From Paraburkholderia sp. UYCP14C (GTDB lineage: Bacteria; Pseudomonadota; Gammaproteobacteria; Burkholderiales; Burkholderiaceae): 64,000 bases of DNA. The notes beneath the pieces were generated by a model. It saw only the letters and a program-made list of their open reading frames with translations. It did not search any database and was not told the origin of the DNA. The stretch's first letter is position 1, and each line of letters starts with the position of its first letter. The DNA is taken from positions 186,001-250,000 of the forward strand of contig NZ_SELS01000006.1 in NCBI RefSeq assembly GCF_004197395.1, read 5' to 3'. Made by a program: the position numbers and the translations under genes. Below, piece after piece: positions 42,073-51,305 of the stretch.

Positions 42073-44730
42073 GTGGATGTATCGATACTCGATCCGGCGG
42101 CGGACGAGGGCGGCCCCGGCCGTCCTCACGCGGCCGGCGCGCTCACGCAAGCGCAAGACACCAGCACCGCCCTCGCCGCGCCTTCGCTACGGCCGCAACG
42201 GCTCGACAGCGGCTGGGCATGTCTGAGCACCGCGCCGCATGCCTATGAGTCGCCGGCCGATCTGCCCGCGCAAGGTTGGCTCGCCGCGCCCGTGCCCGGC
42301 ACCGTCGCGAGCGCGCGGCGCGCCGCGGGTCTGCTCGATGTCGATCATCCGCCACCGCTCGCGTTCGACGATCACTGGTATCGCGTCACGCTGCTCGGCA
42401 CGGGGCGGCGCCGCTTGCGTTTTCATGGACTCGCGACGCTCGCCGAAGTGTGGCTCGACGAGGTGAAGCGGCTCGATTCCGAATCGATGTTCATCGCCCA
42501 TGATCTGGACATCGAACTGAATGGCCGCGCGACGCTCGTGCTGTGCTTTCGCTCCCTGACGCCGGCGCTGGCGGCCAAACGTTCGCGAGCGCGCTGGCGG
42601 CCACGGCTCGTGTCGCCGCCGACTCTTCGCAACGTTCGCACCACGCTGCTCGGCCATATGCCGGGCTGGTGCCCGTCGATTCAGGCGGTCGGTCCGTGGC
42701 GTCCGGTCGAGATGCTCGGCGACGCGCCGCACGCCTTCGACACGATTGATCTGACAAGCCGGCTCGAGCACGAGGATGGGGTTGTTTCGTTGACGTTACG
42801 TTTCGTACACCCCCACGACGTCGCCGCCTGCCACGCGACACTTTATTGCGGCGACCATGTTTCGTCCTTGCAATGGCACGATGCATATACACTCGCCGGC
42901 GACGTGCGCGTGTCCCACGCGAAACGCTGGTGGCCGCATACACATGGAGAGCCCACTTTATATCCTCTGACGTTGCAGCTCGCCGACGGCAACGGGGTGA
43001 TGTCCGAGCCCTTGGGGTCGACCGGCTTTCGTCGTATCGAAGTGGACCGCGGCGCCGATGGCGGCGGCTTCGCGTTGCGCGTGAATGACGTGCCCGTGTT
43101 CTGTCGCGGCGCGTGCTGGACCAGCGCCGATCTCGTCACGCTCGCAGGCACCGAAACGCAATTGCGCCATACGTTCGAGCTCGCGCGCAACGCGGGCATG
43201 AACATGCTGCGCGTCGGCGGCACGATGCTCCACGAGTCCGATCTGTTTTATGAACTCGCCGACGAATACGGGCTGCTGATCTGGCAAGACTTCGCACTGG
43301 CGAATTTCGATTACCCGAACGATGCCGCGTTCAGCGCATTGATCGAGCGCGAAGCGAGCCAACTGCTGACTCGCACGCGTCGCTTCGCGTCACTTGCGGT
43401 GCTGTGCGGCGGCAGCGAGGTCGACCAGCAGGCGGCGATGTTCGGTTTGCCCGCGGCGCGGCGCGCCCAACCGTTGTTCACCGAGCTGCTGCCCGCGCTC
43501 GTCGCACGCGAACGCGCCGACGTGCCTTACGTCGGCAATTCGCCATCGGGCGGCGCGTGGCCCTTTTCGACCGACGAGGGCGTCACGCACTACTACGGCG
43601 TCGGCGCGTATCAGCGTCCGCTCGCCGACGTGCGCCGCGCGCAAGTGCGCTTCGCCGCCGAATGCCTGGCATTCGCCAACGTTCCCGACGACGCGACGCT
43701 GCACGACGCGCTCGGCACAATCCACACGCACGATCCGCGCTGGAAAGCCGCCGTGCCGCGCGATTGCGGCGCAGGCTGGGATTTCGACGACGTGCGCGAT
43801 CATTATCTGCACGCGCTTTATGGCGTCGAGCCGGCACGCCTGCGCTATGAAGACCCGGCCCGTTATCTGGATCTGTCGCGCGCGGTGGTCGCCGAGCTGA
43901 TCGGCGACGTGTTCGCCGAGTGGCGGCGCGCGGGCTCATCGTGCGGCGGCGGCCTCGTGTGGCAGTTGCAGGATCTGCGCGCGGGCGCGGGCTGGGGCGT
44001 GATCGACGCGACAGGACGGCCGAAAAGCGCGCTGCACGGCTTCGCGCAGACACTGCAGCCGTTGCAGGTCACGCTCACCGACGAAGGCCTGAACGGTCTC
44101 GACATTCATCTGATCAACGAACGCGCGCAAACGTTTAGCGGCGAACTCGAACTGGTCTGTCTGCGCGACGGCAGCGTGAAGGTCGCGTCCGTGCGCCAAG
44201 CGCTGACGCTCGCCCCACGCAGCCTGCAGCGCATCGGCGCGGCCGCGTATCTCGGCCAGTTCTTCGATTTCACGCACGCGTACCGCTTCGGCCCGCGCGC
44301 GCACGATGTCACGATTGCAACGTTATACGATGCCGCGAGCGGCGAGGCCGTGTCCGAGGCGTTTCATCTGCCCGAGCGTAGCGTGCACGCGCGTGATGAC
44401 CTGGGTATGACCGTCGAGCTCGAACGTACCGGCGACGGCGAAGGCGACGGCTGGCAGCTCGCGATCGAAACGAAGCGCTTTGCGCGCTTCGTTCATATCA
44501 TTGATCCGCGTTTCCGCGCGGCGCGCGACTGGTTCCATCTAGCGCCGAACCGGCGCTGCATCGTGCCGCTGCATGCGCTCGAACCGCCGCTGCCGGGCGC
44601 GTTCGCGGCGTCGCCGCAAGAAGTCGTTGCAGCTTCATCAAACGCGGCCTTTAAAGTGAATGAAACATGCGGGGCACCCCAGGGGGAAGTCCGCGCGATC
44701 AATGCGCTTTCCGCCATCTTCTACGGCTAG
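42073..44730 (+). CDS. GH2-like glycoside hydrolase (beta-mannosidase-type)
   Basis: About 885 aa, without a signal peptide. Sugar-binding and immunoglobulin-like domains of the GH2/beta-mannosidase architecture occupy the N-terminal half (WLAAPVPGTVASARRAAGLL, FDDHWYRVTLLG, and ADLVTL then ARNAGMNMLRVGGTM). The TIM barrel follows: YELADEYGLLIWQDFALANFDYP and LAVLCGGSEVDQQ (Glu in the place of the acid/base NE pair), then RFAAECLAFANV with a Glu that could be the nucleophile. An intracellular glycosidase beside a carrier-protein system is unusual and may act on a glycosylated product. Starts at 42028 (TTG), 42031 (GTG) and 42073 (GTG, with GGGA upstream) are all possible; I used 42073. Confidence 0.75.
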   Translation: MDVSILDPAADEGGPGRPHAAGALTQAQDTSTALAAPSLRPQRLDSGWACLSTAPHAYESPADLPAQGWLAAPVPGTVASARRAAGLLDVDHPPPLAFDDHWYRVTLLGTGRRRLRFHGLATLAEVWLDEVKRLDSESMFIAHDLDIELNGRATLVLCFRSLTPALAAKRSRARWRPRLVSPPTLRNVRTTLLGHMPGWCPSIQAVGPWRPVEMLGDAPHAFDTIDLTSRLEHEDGVVSLTLRFVHPHDVAACHATLYCGDHVSSLQWHDAYTLAGDVRVSHAKRWWPHTHGEPTLYPLTLQLADGNGVMSEPLGSTGFRRIEVDRGADGGGFALRVNDVPVFCRGACWTSADLVTLAGTETQLRHTFELARNAGMNMLRVGGTMLHESDLFYELADEYGLLIWQDFALANFDYPNDAAFSALIEREASQLLTRTRRFASLAVLCGGSEVDQQAAMFGLPAARRAQPLFTELLPALVARERADVPYVGNSPSGGAWPFSTDEGVTHYYGVGAYQRPLADVRRAQVRFAAECLAFANVPDDATLHDALGTIHTHDPRWKAAVPRDCGAGWDFDDVRDHYLHALYGVEPARLRYEDPARYLDLSRAVVAELIGDVFAEWRRAGSSCGGGLVWQLQDLRAGAGWGVIDATGRPKSALHGFAQTLQPLQVTLTDEGLNGLDIHLINERAQTFSGELELVCLRDGSVKVASVRQALTLAPRSLQRIGAAAYLGQFFDFTHAYRFGPRAHDVTIATLYDAASGEAVSEAFHLPERSVHARDDLGMTVELERTGDGEGDGWQLAIETKRFARFVHIIDPRFRAARDWFHLAPNRRCIVPLHALEPPLPGAFAASPQEVVAASSNAAFKVNETCGAPQGEVRAINALSAIFYG

Positions 44731-45359
44731 TGGTTATTCCGTACTAGGACCATGCCCCCGAAACGCGCCAAAGCGCGCTTCGCACGTCTCGAACTGTCTG
44801 CTTCGCTCAGTCACTGTTGGCTCGCACGCGACTGTTGCACGCTATGAAAGGCCTTGCGTGTGACAGCGCACGCACTGCATTTAACACTTCTGAATCATTT
44901 CCGGCATTTCACGAGGAGCGCCTCAAAACGTGCATGCGGCGCCAGGTTCAAATCTGAGACAGCTTCGACAGCCCCCTTGCTTTTAGCCGTGAGGCCTTTG
45001 ATATCAAGGGATTCGCCGAAACTCAAAGCTTTCATACGATGCATTCCCCAAGCGGAGGGGGTGTGCAGAATTGAAACAAAAAGCCTCCTTTCCCCTCCAC
45101 ACGGGCTTGGGCATTCTTCGCTGCGCCGCATCAGCACGTGTTTTCCCGAACATTGGCACGGTCCTCGCTAATACCTCGGTGCAACAGTGTGCCGCCGCAC
45201 ACGAGCGCAACAACAGACGCGGTGGCAGACAGGCCTAAAACGGGGCCGATGCTCTTCATCCTAGCTGGTCGCCGGGGCAGCTAGTCCCGAGGATGGGGGC
45301 ATCGGATCAAAGAAACGGAGAGAGTCACGCGAGGCACGACTCTCAAGCGAGGACCGATC
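44731..45359 (+). other. Intergenic between the carrier-protein operon and the Crp/Fnr gene
   Basis: 629 bp. No gene recognised. It contains the structured hairpin at 45248-45303 just before the Crp/Fnr gene. The rest shows no clear terminator for the upstream operon. Confidence 0.5.
45248..45303 (+). promoter_or_regulatory. Structured hairpin in the leader of the Crp/Fnr gene
   Basis: Nested complementarity: GATGC (45248-45252) with GCATC (45299-45303), CATCC with GGATG, and AGCTG with CAGCT around the GTCGCCGGGG loop. It could be a leader RNA structure or an operator. It ends 56 bases before the ATG. Confidence 0.5.
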
Positions 45360-46094
45360 ATGTTGACACTTCAATCCGATCTGCACGGTAACCATCTGCT
45401 GGGCGCATTGCCGTCGCACGAATGGCAGGCGCTAGCTCCTCATCTCGAACTGGTTCATCTGCGTACCGAGCAACTGCTGTGCGATTCGGGTCAACGGATC
45501 CACCACGTGTACTTCCCCACCACCGCGATCATCTCGATGCTCTCGACGATGGAAGACGGCAGCTCCGTCGAGATCGCCGCGGTAGGCCGCGAAGGCATGA
45601 CCGGCGTGCCGGTTCTCACGGGCGGCGAAACCATGCCCAACCGCGTGCAGGTGCAATGCGCGGGCTTCGCCTACCGGATGAGCGCACAGGCGCTCAAGCA
45701 GCAGTTCGCACGGTCCGACTTTCTGCGCCGCCTGATGCTGCTGTATATGCACGCGCTTCTGACCCAGGTCGCTCAGACCGCCGCGTGCAATCGCCATCAC
45801 GCTCTGAACAAGCAACTGTGCCGCTGGCTGCTGATCGAAGTGGACCGCGTGGCGTCGAACGATCTGACCGTCACGCAGCAACTGATCGCCGACATGCTCG
45901 GCGTGCGCCGCGAAGGCATCACCGAAGCGGCCGGCAAGCTGCACGACGAAGGCCTGATTCATCATAGCCGCGGCCATATCAAGGTGCTCGACCGCAAGGG
46001 CCTCGAAGCCCGCGCGTGCGAATGCTACGGCCTCGTGAAGCGCGAATTCGATCGTCTGCTGCCCCGTCTGCGCCAGGCTGAGACTGTTGAATAA
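45360..46094 (+). CDS. Crp/Fnr-family transcriptional regulator
   Basis: 244 aa. The N-terminal cyclic-nucleotide-type sensory domain (about 15-130) includes RTEQLLCDSGQRIHHVYFP and EDGSSVEIAAVGREGMTG; the C-terminal winged helix (about 150-230) includes LTVTQQLIADMLGVRREGITEAAGKLHDEGLIHHSRGHIKVLD. No cluster of N-terminal Cys for an Fe-S centre, so it is not a classical FNR. It lies 15 bp before the sugar-transferase gene, so it may regulate and be cotranscribed with it; the ligand is unknown. Preceded by a structured leader. Confidence 0.87.
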   Translation: MLTLQSDLHGNHLLGALPSHEWQALAPHLELVHLRTEQLLCDSGQRIHHVYFPTTAIISMLSTMEDGSSVEIAAVGREGMTGVPVLTGGETMPNRVQVQCAGFAYRMSAQALKQQFARSDFLRRLMLLYMHALLTQVAQTAACNRHHALNKQLCRWLLIEVDRVASNDLTVTQQLIADMLGVRREGITEAAGKLHDEGLIHHSRGHIKVLDRKGLEARACECYGLVKREFDRLLPRLRQAETVE

Positions 46095-46109
46095 GCGGCA
46101 CGCCGCTCG

Positions 46110-47516
46110 ATGACCGGGGTCGATTTGCCTATGTTCAGGACAACTGCTCGATGTCTCGATGCACTCTTCGTGATTGCGGGCGGCCTGCTCGCCCACTGGA
46201 TGCGCTTCCCCGCGCCAACCGCGTTGGCCGATACCGAGCGCATTCTGATCGCGTTCAACTGTGTGCTGGTTCTGCTGCTGTTTCCGGGCTTCGGGGTCTA
46301 TGAGACGTGGCGCGGCAAGGCGCTCGCGCCGATGCTCGGGAGAATCGCCGCGGCGTGGCTCGTGGTGGTTGCAACCGCGCTCGTGCTCGCGTTCACGCTG
46401 CATCGGATGGATGCGGTGTCACGCCTGTGGCTCGGCTACGCGACGCTGTTCTCCGGCGCGCTGATCATCGCGTCTCGCTGCGTGATGCACGTGGTGCTGC
46501 GCTTCGTACGCCTGCGCGGCATGAACGCCCGCACCGTCGCGATCGTCGGCGCACCAGGCTTTGCGCGCACGCTGCTCGCGCATCTCAAGCATGCGCCGCA
46601 AGCGGGCTTCAAACCGGTGTGCGTGTTCGACACCAGCATGGAAGGCGACGACGCGTATGGTGCGCGTCTGACCCGCCTGCCCGTGCTGACCGATCTGGAA
46701 GCGTTCGCCACCAAGGTGCGCGACGAACACGTGAACGAAGTGTGGCTCGCGTTGCCGCTTTCCGAGGAACACACGATCTACCGCTTCACCCGCGCCCTCA
46801 GAAACGACTTCGTCAATCTGCGCTTCATTCCCGATGTGCGCGGTCTGTCGCTGTTCAATCACGAGATCGCCGATGTCGTCGGCTTGCCGACGCTCAATCT
46901 AAGCGCGACGCCGCTCTCGCCGTTGCAGATGTGGCCCAAGCTGATATTCGACCGCCTGTTCGCCGCGCTCGCACTGGTCGCGCTCGCGCCGGTGTTCGTC
47001 GTGCTCGCGATCGGGATCAAGCTGACGTCGCCGGGACCGGTGTTTTTCCGGCAGATCCGTAAAGGCGTCGACGGCCATCCATTCGGTATCTACAAGTTCC
47101 GCTCGATGAGCGTGCACAAGGAAGAGCACGGCCAGATCACGCAGGCGACCCGCAACGACGCGCGCGTGACGAAGCTCGGCAGCTTCATGCGCCGCACCAG
47201 TCTCGACGAGTTGCCGCAGTTTCTGAACGTGCTGCTCGGTCAGATGTCGGTAGTGGGTCCGCGTCCGCATGCGGTCGAACACGATGATCTGTACAAGGAC
47301 CAGGTATACGGCTACATGCACCGTTACCGCATCAAGCCCGGCATCACCGGCTGGGCCCAGGTCAACGGCTATCGCGGCGCGACCACCAAGGTCGAGATGA
47401 TGGAAGCGCGCGTGAAGTTCGATCTCTTCTATATCCAGAACTGGTCGTTCTGGTTCGACATGAAGATCGTCTTCATCACGATCTTCAAGGGATTTGTCGG
47501 CCGCAACGCGTTCTGA
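46110..47516 (+). CDS. Undecaprenyl-phosphate sugar phosphotransferase (WcaJ/WbaP-type)
   Basis: 468 aa polyprenyl glycosylphosphotransferase that starts exopolysaccharide repeat assembly by transferring sugar-1-phosphate to undecaprenyl phosphate at the inner membrane. An N-terminal four-helix region (first helix LDALFVIAGGLLAHWM, then LLFPGFGVYETWRG), a Rossmann-like CoA-binding-type segment with RTVAIVGAPGFARTLLAHLK, and the C-terminal bacterial sugar transferase domain: FIGRICK-style KFRSMSV, RRTSLDELPQFLNVLLGQMSVVGPRPHAVEHD and KPGITGWAQVNGYRG. Same strand and 15 bp after the Crp/Fnr gene. An ATG at 46131 is also plausible. Confidence 0.9.
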   Translation: MTGVDLPMFRTTARCLDALFVIAGGLLAHWMRFPAPTALADTERILIAFNCVLVLLLFPGFGVYETWRGKALAPMLGRIAAAWLVVVATALVLAFTLHRMDAVSRLWLGYATLFSGALIIASRCVMHVVLRFVRLRGMNARTVAIVGAPGFARTLLAHLKHAPQAGFKPVCVFDTSMEGDDAYGARLTRLPVLTDLEAFATKVRDEHVNEVWLALPLSEEHTIYRFTRALRNDFVNLRFIPDVRGLSLFNHEIADVVGLPTLNLSATPLSPLQMWPKLIFDRLFAALALVALAPVFVVLAIGIKLTSPGPVFFRQIRKGVDGHPFGIYKFRSMSVHKEEHGQITQATRNDARVTKLGSFMRRTSLDELPQFLNVLLGQMSVVGPRPHAVEHDDLYKDQVYGYMHRYRIKPGITGWAQVNGYRGATTKVEMMEARVKFDLFYIQNWSFWFDMKIVFITIFKGFVGRNAF

Positions 47517-47938
47517 GCATGCCGGCGAGGTTGAGCTCTCGTCGCTGCGCGACCACTTAGCCTTCTACAACGCTTCGTTCAATCTCTGGCTCGTCATCTG
47601 CGAACAGCTGACGGCGCCCACGCGACGGGCGTTCGTCGTGTACCCGACGCTGATCGGCAACTGCGAGAATCCAGGGTTCTTGCGCGCGTTGTCGCTCACG
47701 TTCTAACGCGGCGGCCCTGCACCTGCGCCACGAAAATGGCGCGTCGATTCTGACGCGATGCACGGGGCGTAGCAGGAAGAGGCGCGCTGAAGAATCGCCG
47801 AAATGAATACAACTCGTACACCTCACTGCAAATGGAAACGCCAAACCCGGCGGCCCGCTCGACAGCCGCCGTCGTTGACGCAACACGAGCAGCCGCGGCG
47901 GACCACGTCGTGAACGGGTCCGCCGCGCGACACCGGCT
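47517..47938 (+). other. Intergenic between the sugar transferase and the HigA-like gene
   Basis: 422 bp. No gene or element recognised; short open frames on both strands have poor character. The two flanking genes converge here. Confidence 0.45.
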
Positions 47939-48361
47939 CTACAGGAACGCGCTGACGTCGGTCTGAAACCGCACCGCTAGCGCCTTGGCAACCTTCTTGC
48001 TGATCGCGCGGCGCCCCGCGAGAATATCGCTGACCACGGTCGGCGACGCGATGCCGGCCAGATCCTTCTGCTTGAGCCCATGCGTGGTGAGCAGATGGCG
48101 CAGCACCTCGCGGGGCTCCGCTTTTGGAATCGTCAGGTTGCGCGCTTGCCAGTGGCCGATCAGTTCCGTCACGATCGCATGCAGATCCGCGAGCGGATCG
48201 TTGTCGTTACCACTTAGATGATCGGACAGCGAATTTGCGACTCGCACCATCTGGTGATAATCCTCTTCGGTGCGAATCGGCGTAAGCGGCAACTGGCTCT
48301 TCAGTGCAGACCAGGCTGCGGTAATGTCGGGAAACGGTCCCGGAAGGCGATCGGCATTCAT
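47939..48361 (-). CDS. HigA-like antitoxin / XRE-family helix-turn-helix protein
   Basis: 140 aa. The C-terminal XRE-type helix-turn-helix (GLKQKDLAGIASPTVVSDILAGRRAISKKVAKALAVRF) and the N-terminal YHQMVRVANSLSDHL-type segment are those of HigA antitoxins. Start ATG at 48361 (MNADRLPGPFPD). A functional higB does not precede it; the upstream 300 bases show only frame-broken traces of one. It could still act as a regulator. The neighbours are polysaccharide genes, which does not suggest a related function. Confidence 0.8.
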   Translation of the reverse strand: MNADRLPGPFPDITAAWSALKSQLPLTPIRTEEDYHQMVRVANSLSDHLSGNDNDPLADLHAIVTELIGHWQARNLTIPKAEPREVLRHLLTTHGLKQKDLAGIASPTVVSDILAGRRAISKKVAKALAVRFQTDVSAFL

Positions 48362-48660
48362 GAGTTTAAATTCGTCCTCGTCCAAAAGCCGTCCGCGCGT
48401 TGGTCGATGACGCGCGAATGACGACTGCCTGTTGTAGTGAATCGCCGCGGAACGCCGATCTGTCAGCACCGCGAACTTCGCAGTGCGGCATTTCAGCGGT
48501 CACGATGGCGAACGTCTGCTTCAGGTCGTTATGGCCACGCGAAGGCATGCCGCGCCAGCGAATATCTCGCCTGTAGCGCGTGGCGCGCACCCCGATGTCG
48601 TTTTTTGAAGTCCAGCCCTGCTGCTTGACAATGGCCCGCCGCCGCTGGCCTTGCACGCGC
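48362..48660 (-). pseudogene. Possible degenerate higB toxin remnant
   Basis: Directly upstream of the HigA-like gene, where higB normally lies. Fragments resembling HigB occur in different frames: WTSKNDI followed by RYRRDI, and AAIHYNRQ joined by a frameshift to VVIR, echoing the HigB core. No intact toxin frame exists, so I call a remnant at moderate-to-low confidence. Confidence 0.4.
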
Positions 48661-48868
48661 GGCACGTATCGCGCGATACGCGATACACGCTGCCCACACA
48701 AAGTGCGAAGCGGACGCACCCACACCAATAGCCGCCCGGACGCGCTGGTCAGAACGGCTCGTTACTGCCCGTTGCGAAATCACTGCATGACGACGAAACC
48801 CTTTTGCTCTCCTATTGCTAACTCTCCGAGGCGAGAACAGAGAAAGACCCTCACCTCGGTGCCTCCAC
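48661..48868 (+). other. Short intergenic region beside the remnant and the GT4 gene
   Basis: No gene recognised. It adjoins the 3' end of the glycosyltransferase gene (minus strand, stop at 48869). Confidence 0.4.
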
Positions 48869-50086
48869 CTACTTTTCGGCGCTGTGTCGCTGGCCAATGC
48901 CGAGTTCCCGGGTCGCGAGATCGGGCTCCGCCCACGCCACCCGATCCCCCAGCTCCGTCGCCGGCAGACCCTGAGCGACCGCCGCAATCGTGCGCGTGAC
49001 CTCGGCCATGAACGCGCGCCGGAACATCAGAGCCGAAAACCGCTCGGCATTCGCGCGACACGCCGCCGGCGTGATGTAAGCGCTCAGCCGCTCGAAGCGG
49101 TCGAGCGCGTCGAGCATCGACACTGCCGTCTGGCGCGCGAAGAAGACGCCGGTCGGATGCGGGTCGCCGACCGGCACCACCGTTTCGAGCGCCCCGCCCT
49201 TAGCGAACGCAATGACCGGCGTGCCGCAGGCCTGCGCTTCGAGCGGCACGATGCCGAAATCTTCCTCGGCGGCGGACACGAAGGCTCGCGCGCGCGCCAG
49301 ATAATCCTTCAGTACGCCGAATGGCTGATGGCCGAGAATCGTCACGTTCGGTCCGGCTTTCGCGCGAATCGATGCCATCTTCGGCCCGTCGCCGATCACG
49401 ATCAGCCTGCGCTGCGGGGTGGCGTTGAACGCCTCGACGATCAGATCGATGCGTTTATGCGACACCATGCGCGACGCGGTCAGATAGAAATCGTCTTTCT
49501 CGGTACGCAGTTCGAATTCGTTGACGTCGACGGGCGGCGGAATCACCGCGGCATCGCGCCGATAGGTTTTCATCAGGCGCCGCGCGACCGACTGCGAATT
49601 CGCGATCAGCCGGTCGACACCATTCGTGGACTGCGCGTCCCAGCCGCGCAGATAGTGCAGCAACACGCGCGCGGCCCACGACTTCGGCCCGCGCAAGAGA
49701 TTCGCTTCGCGCAGATACTGGTGCTGCAAATCCCACGCGTAACGCATCAGCGAATGCACGTAGCTGATGTGCGTCTGATTGGGTCCGACCAATACGCCCT
49801 TCGCGACCGCGCGGGAACTGGTTATGATCAGGTCATAGCTCGACAGATCGAACCGTTCGACCGCGAGCGGCATCAAGGGCAGATACGCGCGAAACCGGGT
49901 GCGCGCAAACGGCAGGCGTTGAATGAACGACGTAGTAACCGGCTTACCGGCAAGCGGCGTGCGATCTTCGAGAAAATCGACGACGCTGAAAACATCGGCG
50001 TCGGGAAAGCACTCGATGATCTGCTCCAGCACTTTCTCCGCGCCGCCGGGAGCGACCAGCCAATCGTGCACGATCGCCACTCTCAT
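48869..50086 (-). CDS. Glycosyltransferase family 4 (exopolysaccharide biosynthesis)
   Basis: 405 aa GT-B fold transferase. The N-terminal domain opens MRVAIVHDWLVAPGGAEKVL; the C-terminal nucleotide-sugar domain carries ASRMVSHKRIDLIVEAFNATP, RLIVIGDGPKMASIRA and the retaining GT4 motif VSAAEEDFGIVPLEAQACGTPVIAF (E-x7-E form). It is typical of mannosyl- or other sugar transferases in exopolysaccharide loci such as cepacian; the exact sugar is not identifiable. Not adjacent in orientation to the sugar transferase gene, which lies 1.4 kb away on the plus strand. Start ATG 50086. Confidence 0.88.
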   Translation of the reverse strand: MRVAIVHDWLVAPGGAEKVLEQIIECFPDADVFSVVDFLEDRTPLAGKPVTTSFIQRLPFARTRFRAYLPLMPLAVERFDLSSYDLIITSSRAVAKGVLVGPNQTHISYVHSLMRYAWDLQHQYLREANLLRGPKSWAARVLLHYLRGWDAQSTNGVDRLIANSQSVARRLMKTYRRDAAVIPPPVDVNEFELRTEKDDFYLTASRMVSHKRIDLIVEAFNATPQRRLIVIGDGPKMASIRAKAGPNVTILGHQPFGVLKDYLARARAFVSAAEEDFGIVPLEAQACGTPVIAFAKGGALETVVPVGDPHPTGVFFARQTAVSMLDALDRFERLSAYITPAACRANAERFSALMFRRAFMAEVTRTIAAVAQGLPATELGDRVAWAEPDLATRELGIGQRHSAEK

Positions 50087-50543
50087 ATCTCGTCCTGTCT
50101 GTCACGAAACGCCACCTGGCCTCAGAGAAGAGTGTATGTGCCGCGTTTCAGGCTGTGCGTGCGCGTGCCCACATTCGAGGTGCGACAGTACGCGAGTAAT
50201 TCGCAGAGCCCGTTCGCGTCTGCAAAATCAGCATCATTCCCGCGCTTTCGTATGTACAGAACGCCTGACGTATCACCGCACGCCTCCTCTCGCTAGTTCA
50301 GACCACCCTGGACGATCGGAGCACAGCAAGCGACGATCCCGCGACGTCGGCGGCCGCCGTGCGCTGCGTGCCGTTTGGCGATCAAAGCGGTCGGTGGGGA
50401 AGTGCCGGGTTCGAGCTGCTGGAACTCGCCGGGCACTGTGCCGCGCGTGCCTGAGCACGGAGCCAGGCATTTTCCGCCAGGCGCGCGCGATCGCCGCCGC
50501 GGCGGAGAGCGTCACCGGGATCGTGCGGCGCGCCGCGGCGGCA
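50087..50543 (+). other. Intergenic between the GT4 gene and the rpiA terminator
   Basis: 457 bp. No gene recognised. It is the likely promoter region of the GT4 gene (minus strand start at 50086). No clear promoter pair identified. Confidence 0.45.
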
Positions 50544-50586
50544 ATAAAAAACGCGTGTGAACCGTTGGAACGGCTCACACGCGTCA
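50544..50586 (-). terminator. Rho-independent terminator of rpiA
   Basis: On the minus strand, stem ACGCGTGTGA-CCGTT / AACGG-TCACACGCGT (one internal bulge) followed by TTTTTTATT. Lies just after the rpiA stop. Confidence 0.85.
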
Positions 50587-50609
50587 GAGCGAACAGAAAC
50601 GCAATCCGC

Positions 50610-51305
50610 TTAATTCTGGCCGTACGTGATCGTTTGCACGCCGGTGTCCGTGCCGAGCAGGCACAGATTCGCGCCGCGGCCCGCGAACAGGCCGACCGTG
50701 ACGACGCCCGGCCATGAGTTGATATGCGCTTCGAGCGTGCGCGGGTCGCTGATGCTCAAGCCCTTCACGTCGATGATCTCGTTGCCGTTGTCGGTGATGA
50801 ACGGCACGCCCTCTTTCGTCACGCGCACGACGGGCACGCCGCCGAGCGCCGTGACGCGCCGGCCGATCGCGGTGCGCGCCATCGGCACGACTTCGATCGG
50901 CAGCGGGAACTTGCCGAGCGTCTCGACGACCTTGCTCGCATCCGCGATGCAGACGAACACTTCCGACACCGACGCGACGATCTTCTCGCGCGTGAGCGCG
51001 CCGCCGCCGCCCTTGATCATCGCGCCGCTGCGATCGATTTCGTCGGCGCCATCGACGTACACCGGCAGCGAGTCGATCTCGTTCAGGTCGAACACCTTGA
51101 CGCCGTGCGATTGCAGACGGGCGGTGGTGGCGAGCGAACTCGACACTGCGCCGCGATAGCGGGATTTGGTGGCGGCCAGCGCGTCGATAAAGCAGTTCGC
51201 GGTGGAACCCGTGCCGAGACCGATCACCGAGCCTTGCGGCACGTTGGCGTTCACGTAATCGGCGGCGGCCTGGCCGACCAGTTGCTTGAGTTCGTCTTGA
51301 GTCAT
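50610..51305 (-). CDS. rpiA: Ribose-5-phosphate isomerase A
   Basis: 231 aa. Interconverts ribose-5-phosphate and ribulose-5-phosphate in the pentose phosphate pathway. Motifs: [53 protein letters not shown] and the C-terminal [21 protein letters not shown]. The ATG at 51305 begins [18 protein letters not shown]; a GGGAG-type site lies near, and the longer open frame is not real. Terminated at 50544-50586. Confidence 0.95.
   Translation of the reverse strand: MTQDELKQLVGQAAADYVNANVPQGSVIGLGTGSTANCFIDALAATKSRYRGAVSSSLATTARLQSHGVKVFDLNEIDSLPVYVDGADEIDRSGAMIKGGGGALTREKIVASVSEVFVCIADASKVVETLGKFPLPIEVVPMARTAIGRRVTALGGVPVVRVTKEGVPFITDNGNEIIDVKGLSISDPRTLEAHINSWPGVVTVGLFAGRGANLCLLGTDTGVQTITYGQN

Noticed and set aside
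48366-48728. Intact toxin gene upstream of the HigA-like gene
   Set aside because: The open frame there does not match HigB along its length; only fragments in different frames do, so it was listed as a remnant.
48815-50296. Long plus-strand open frame opposite the glycosyltransferase gene
   Set aside because: Shadow of the GT4 gene; composition dominated by Arg and His, no domains.
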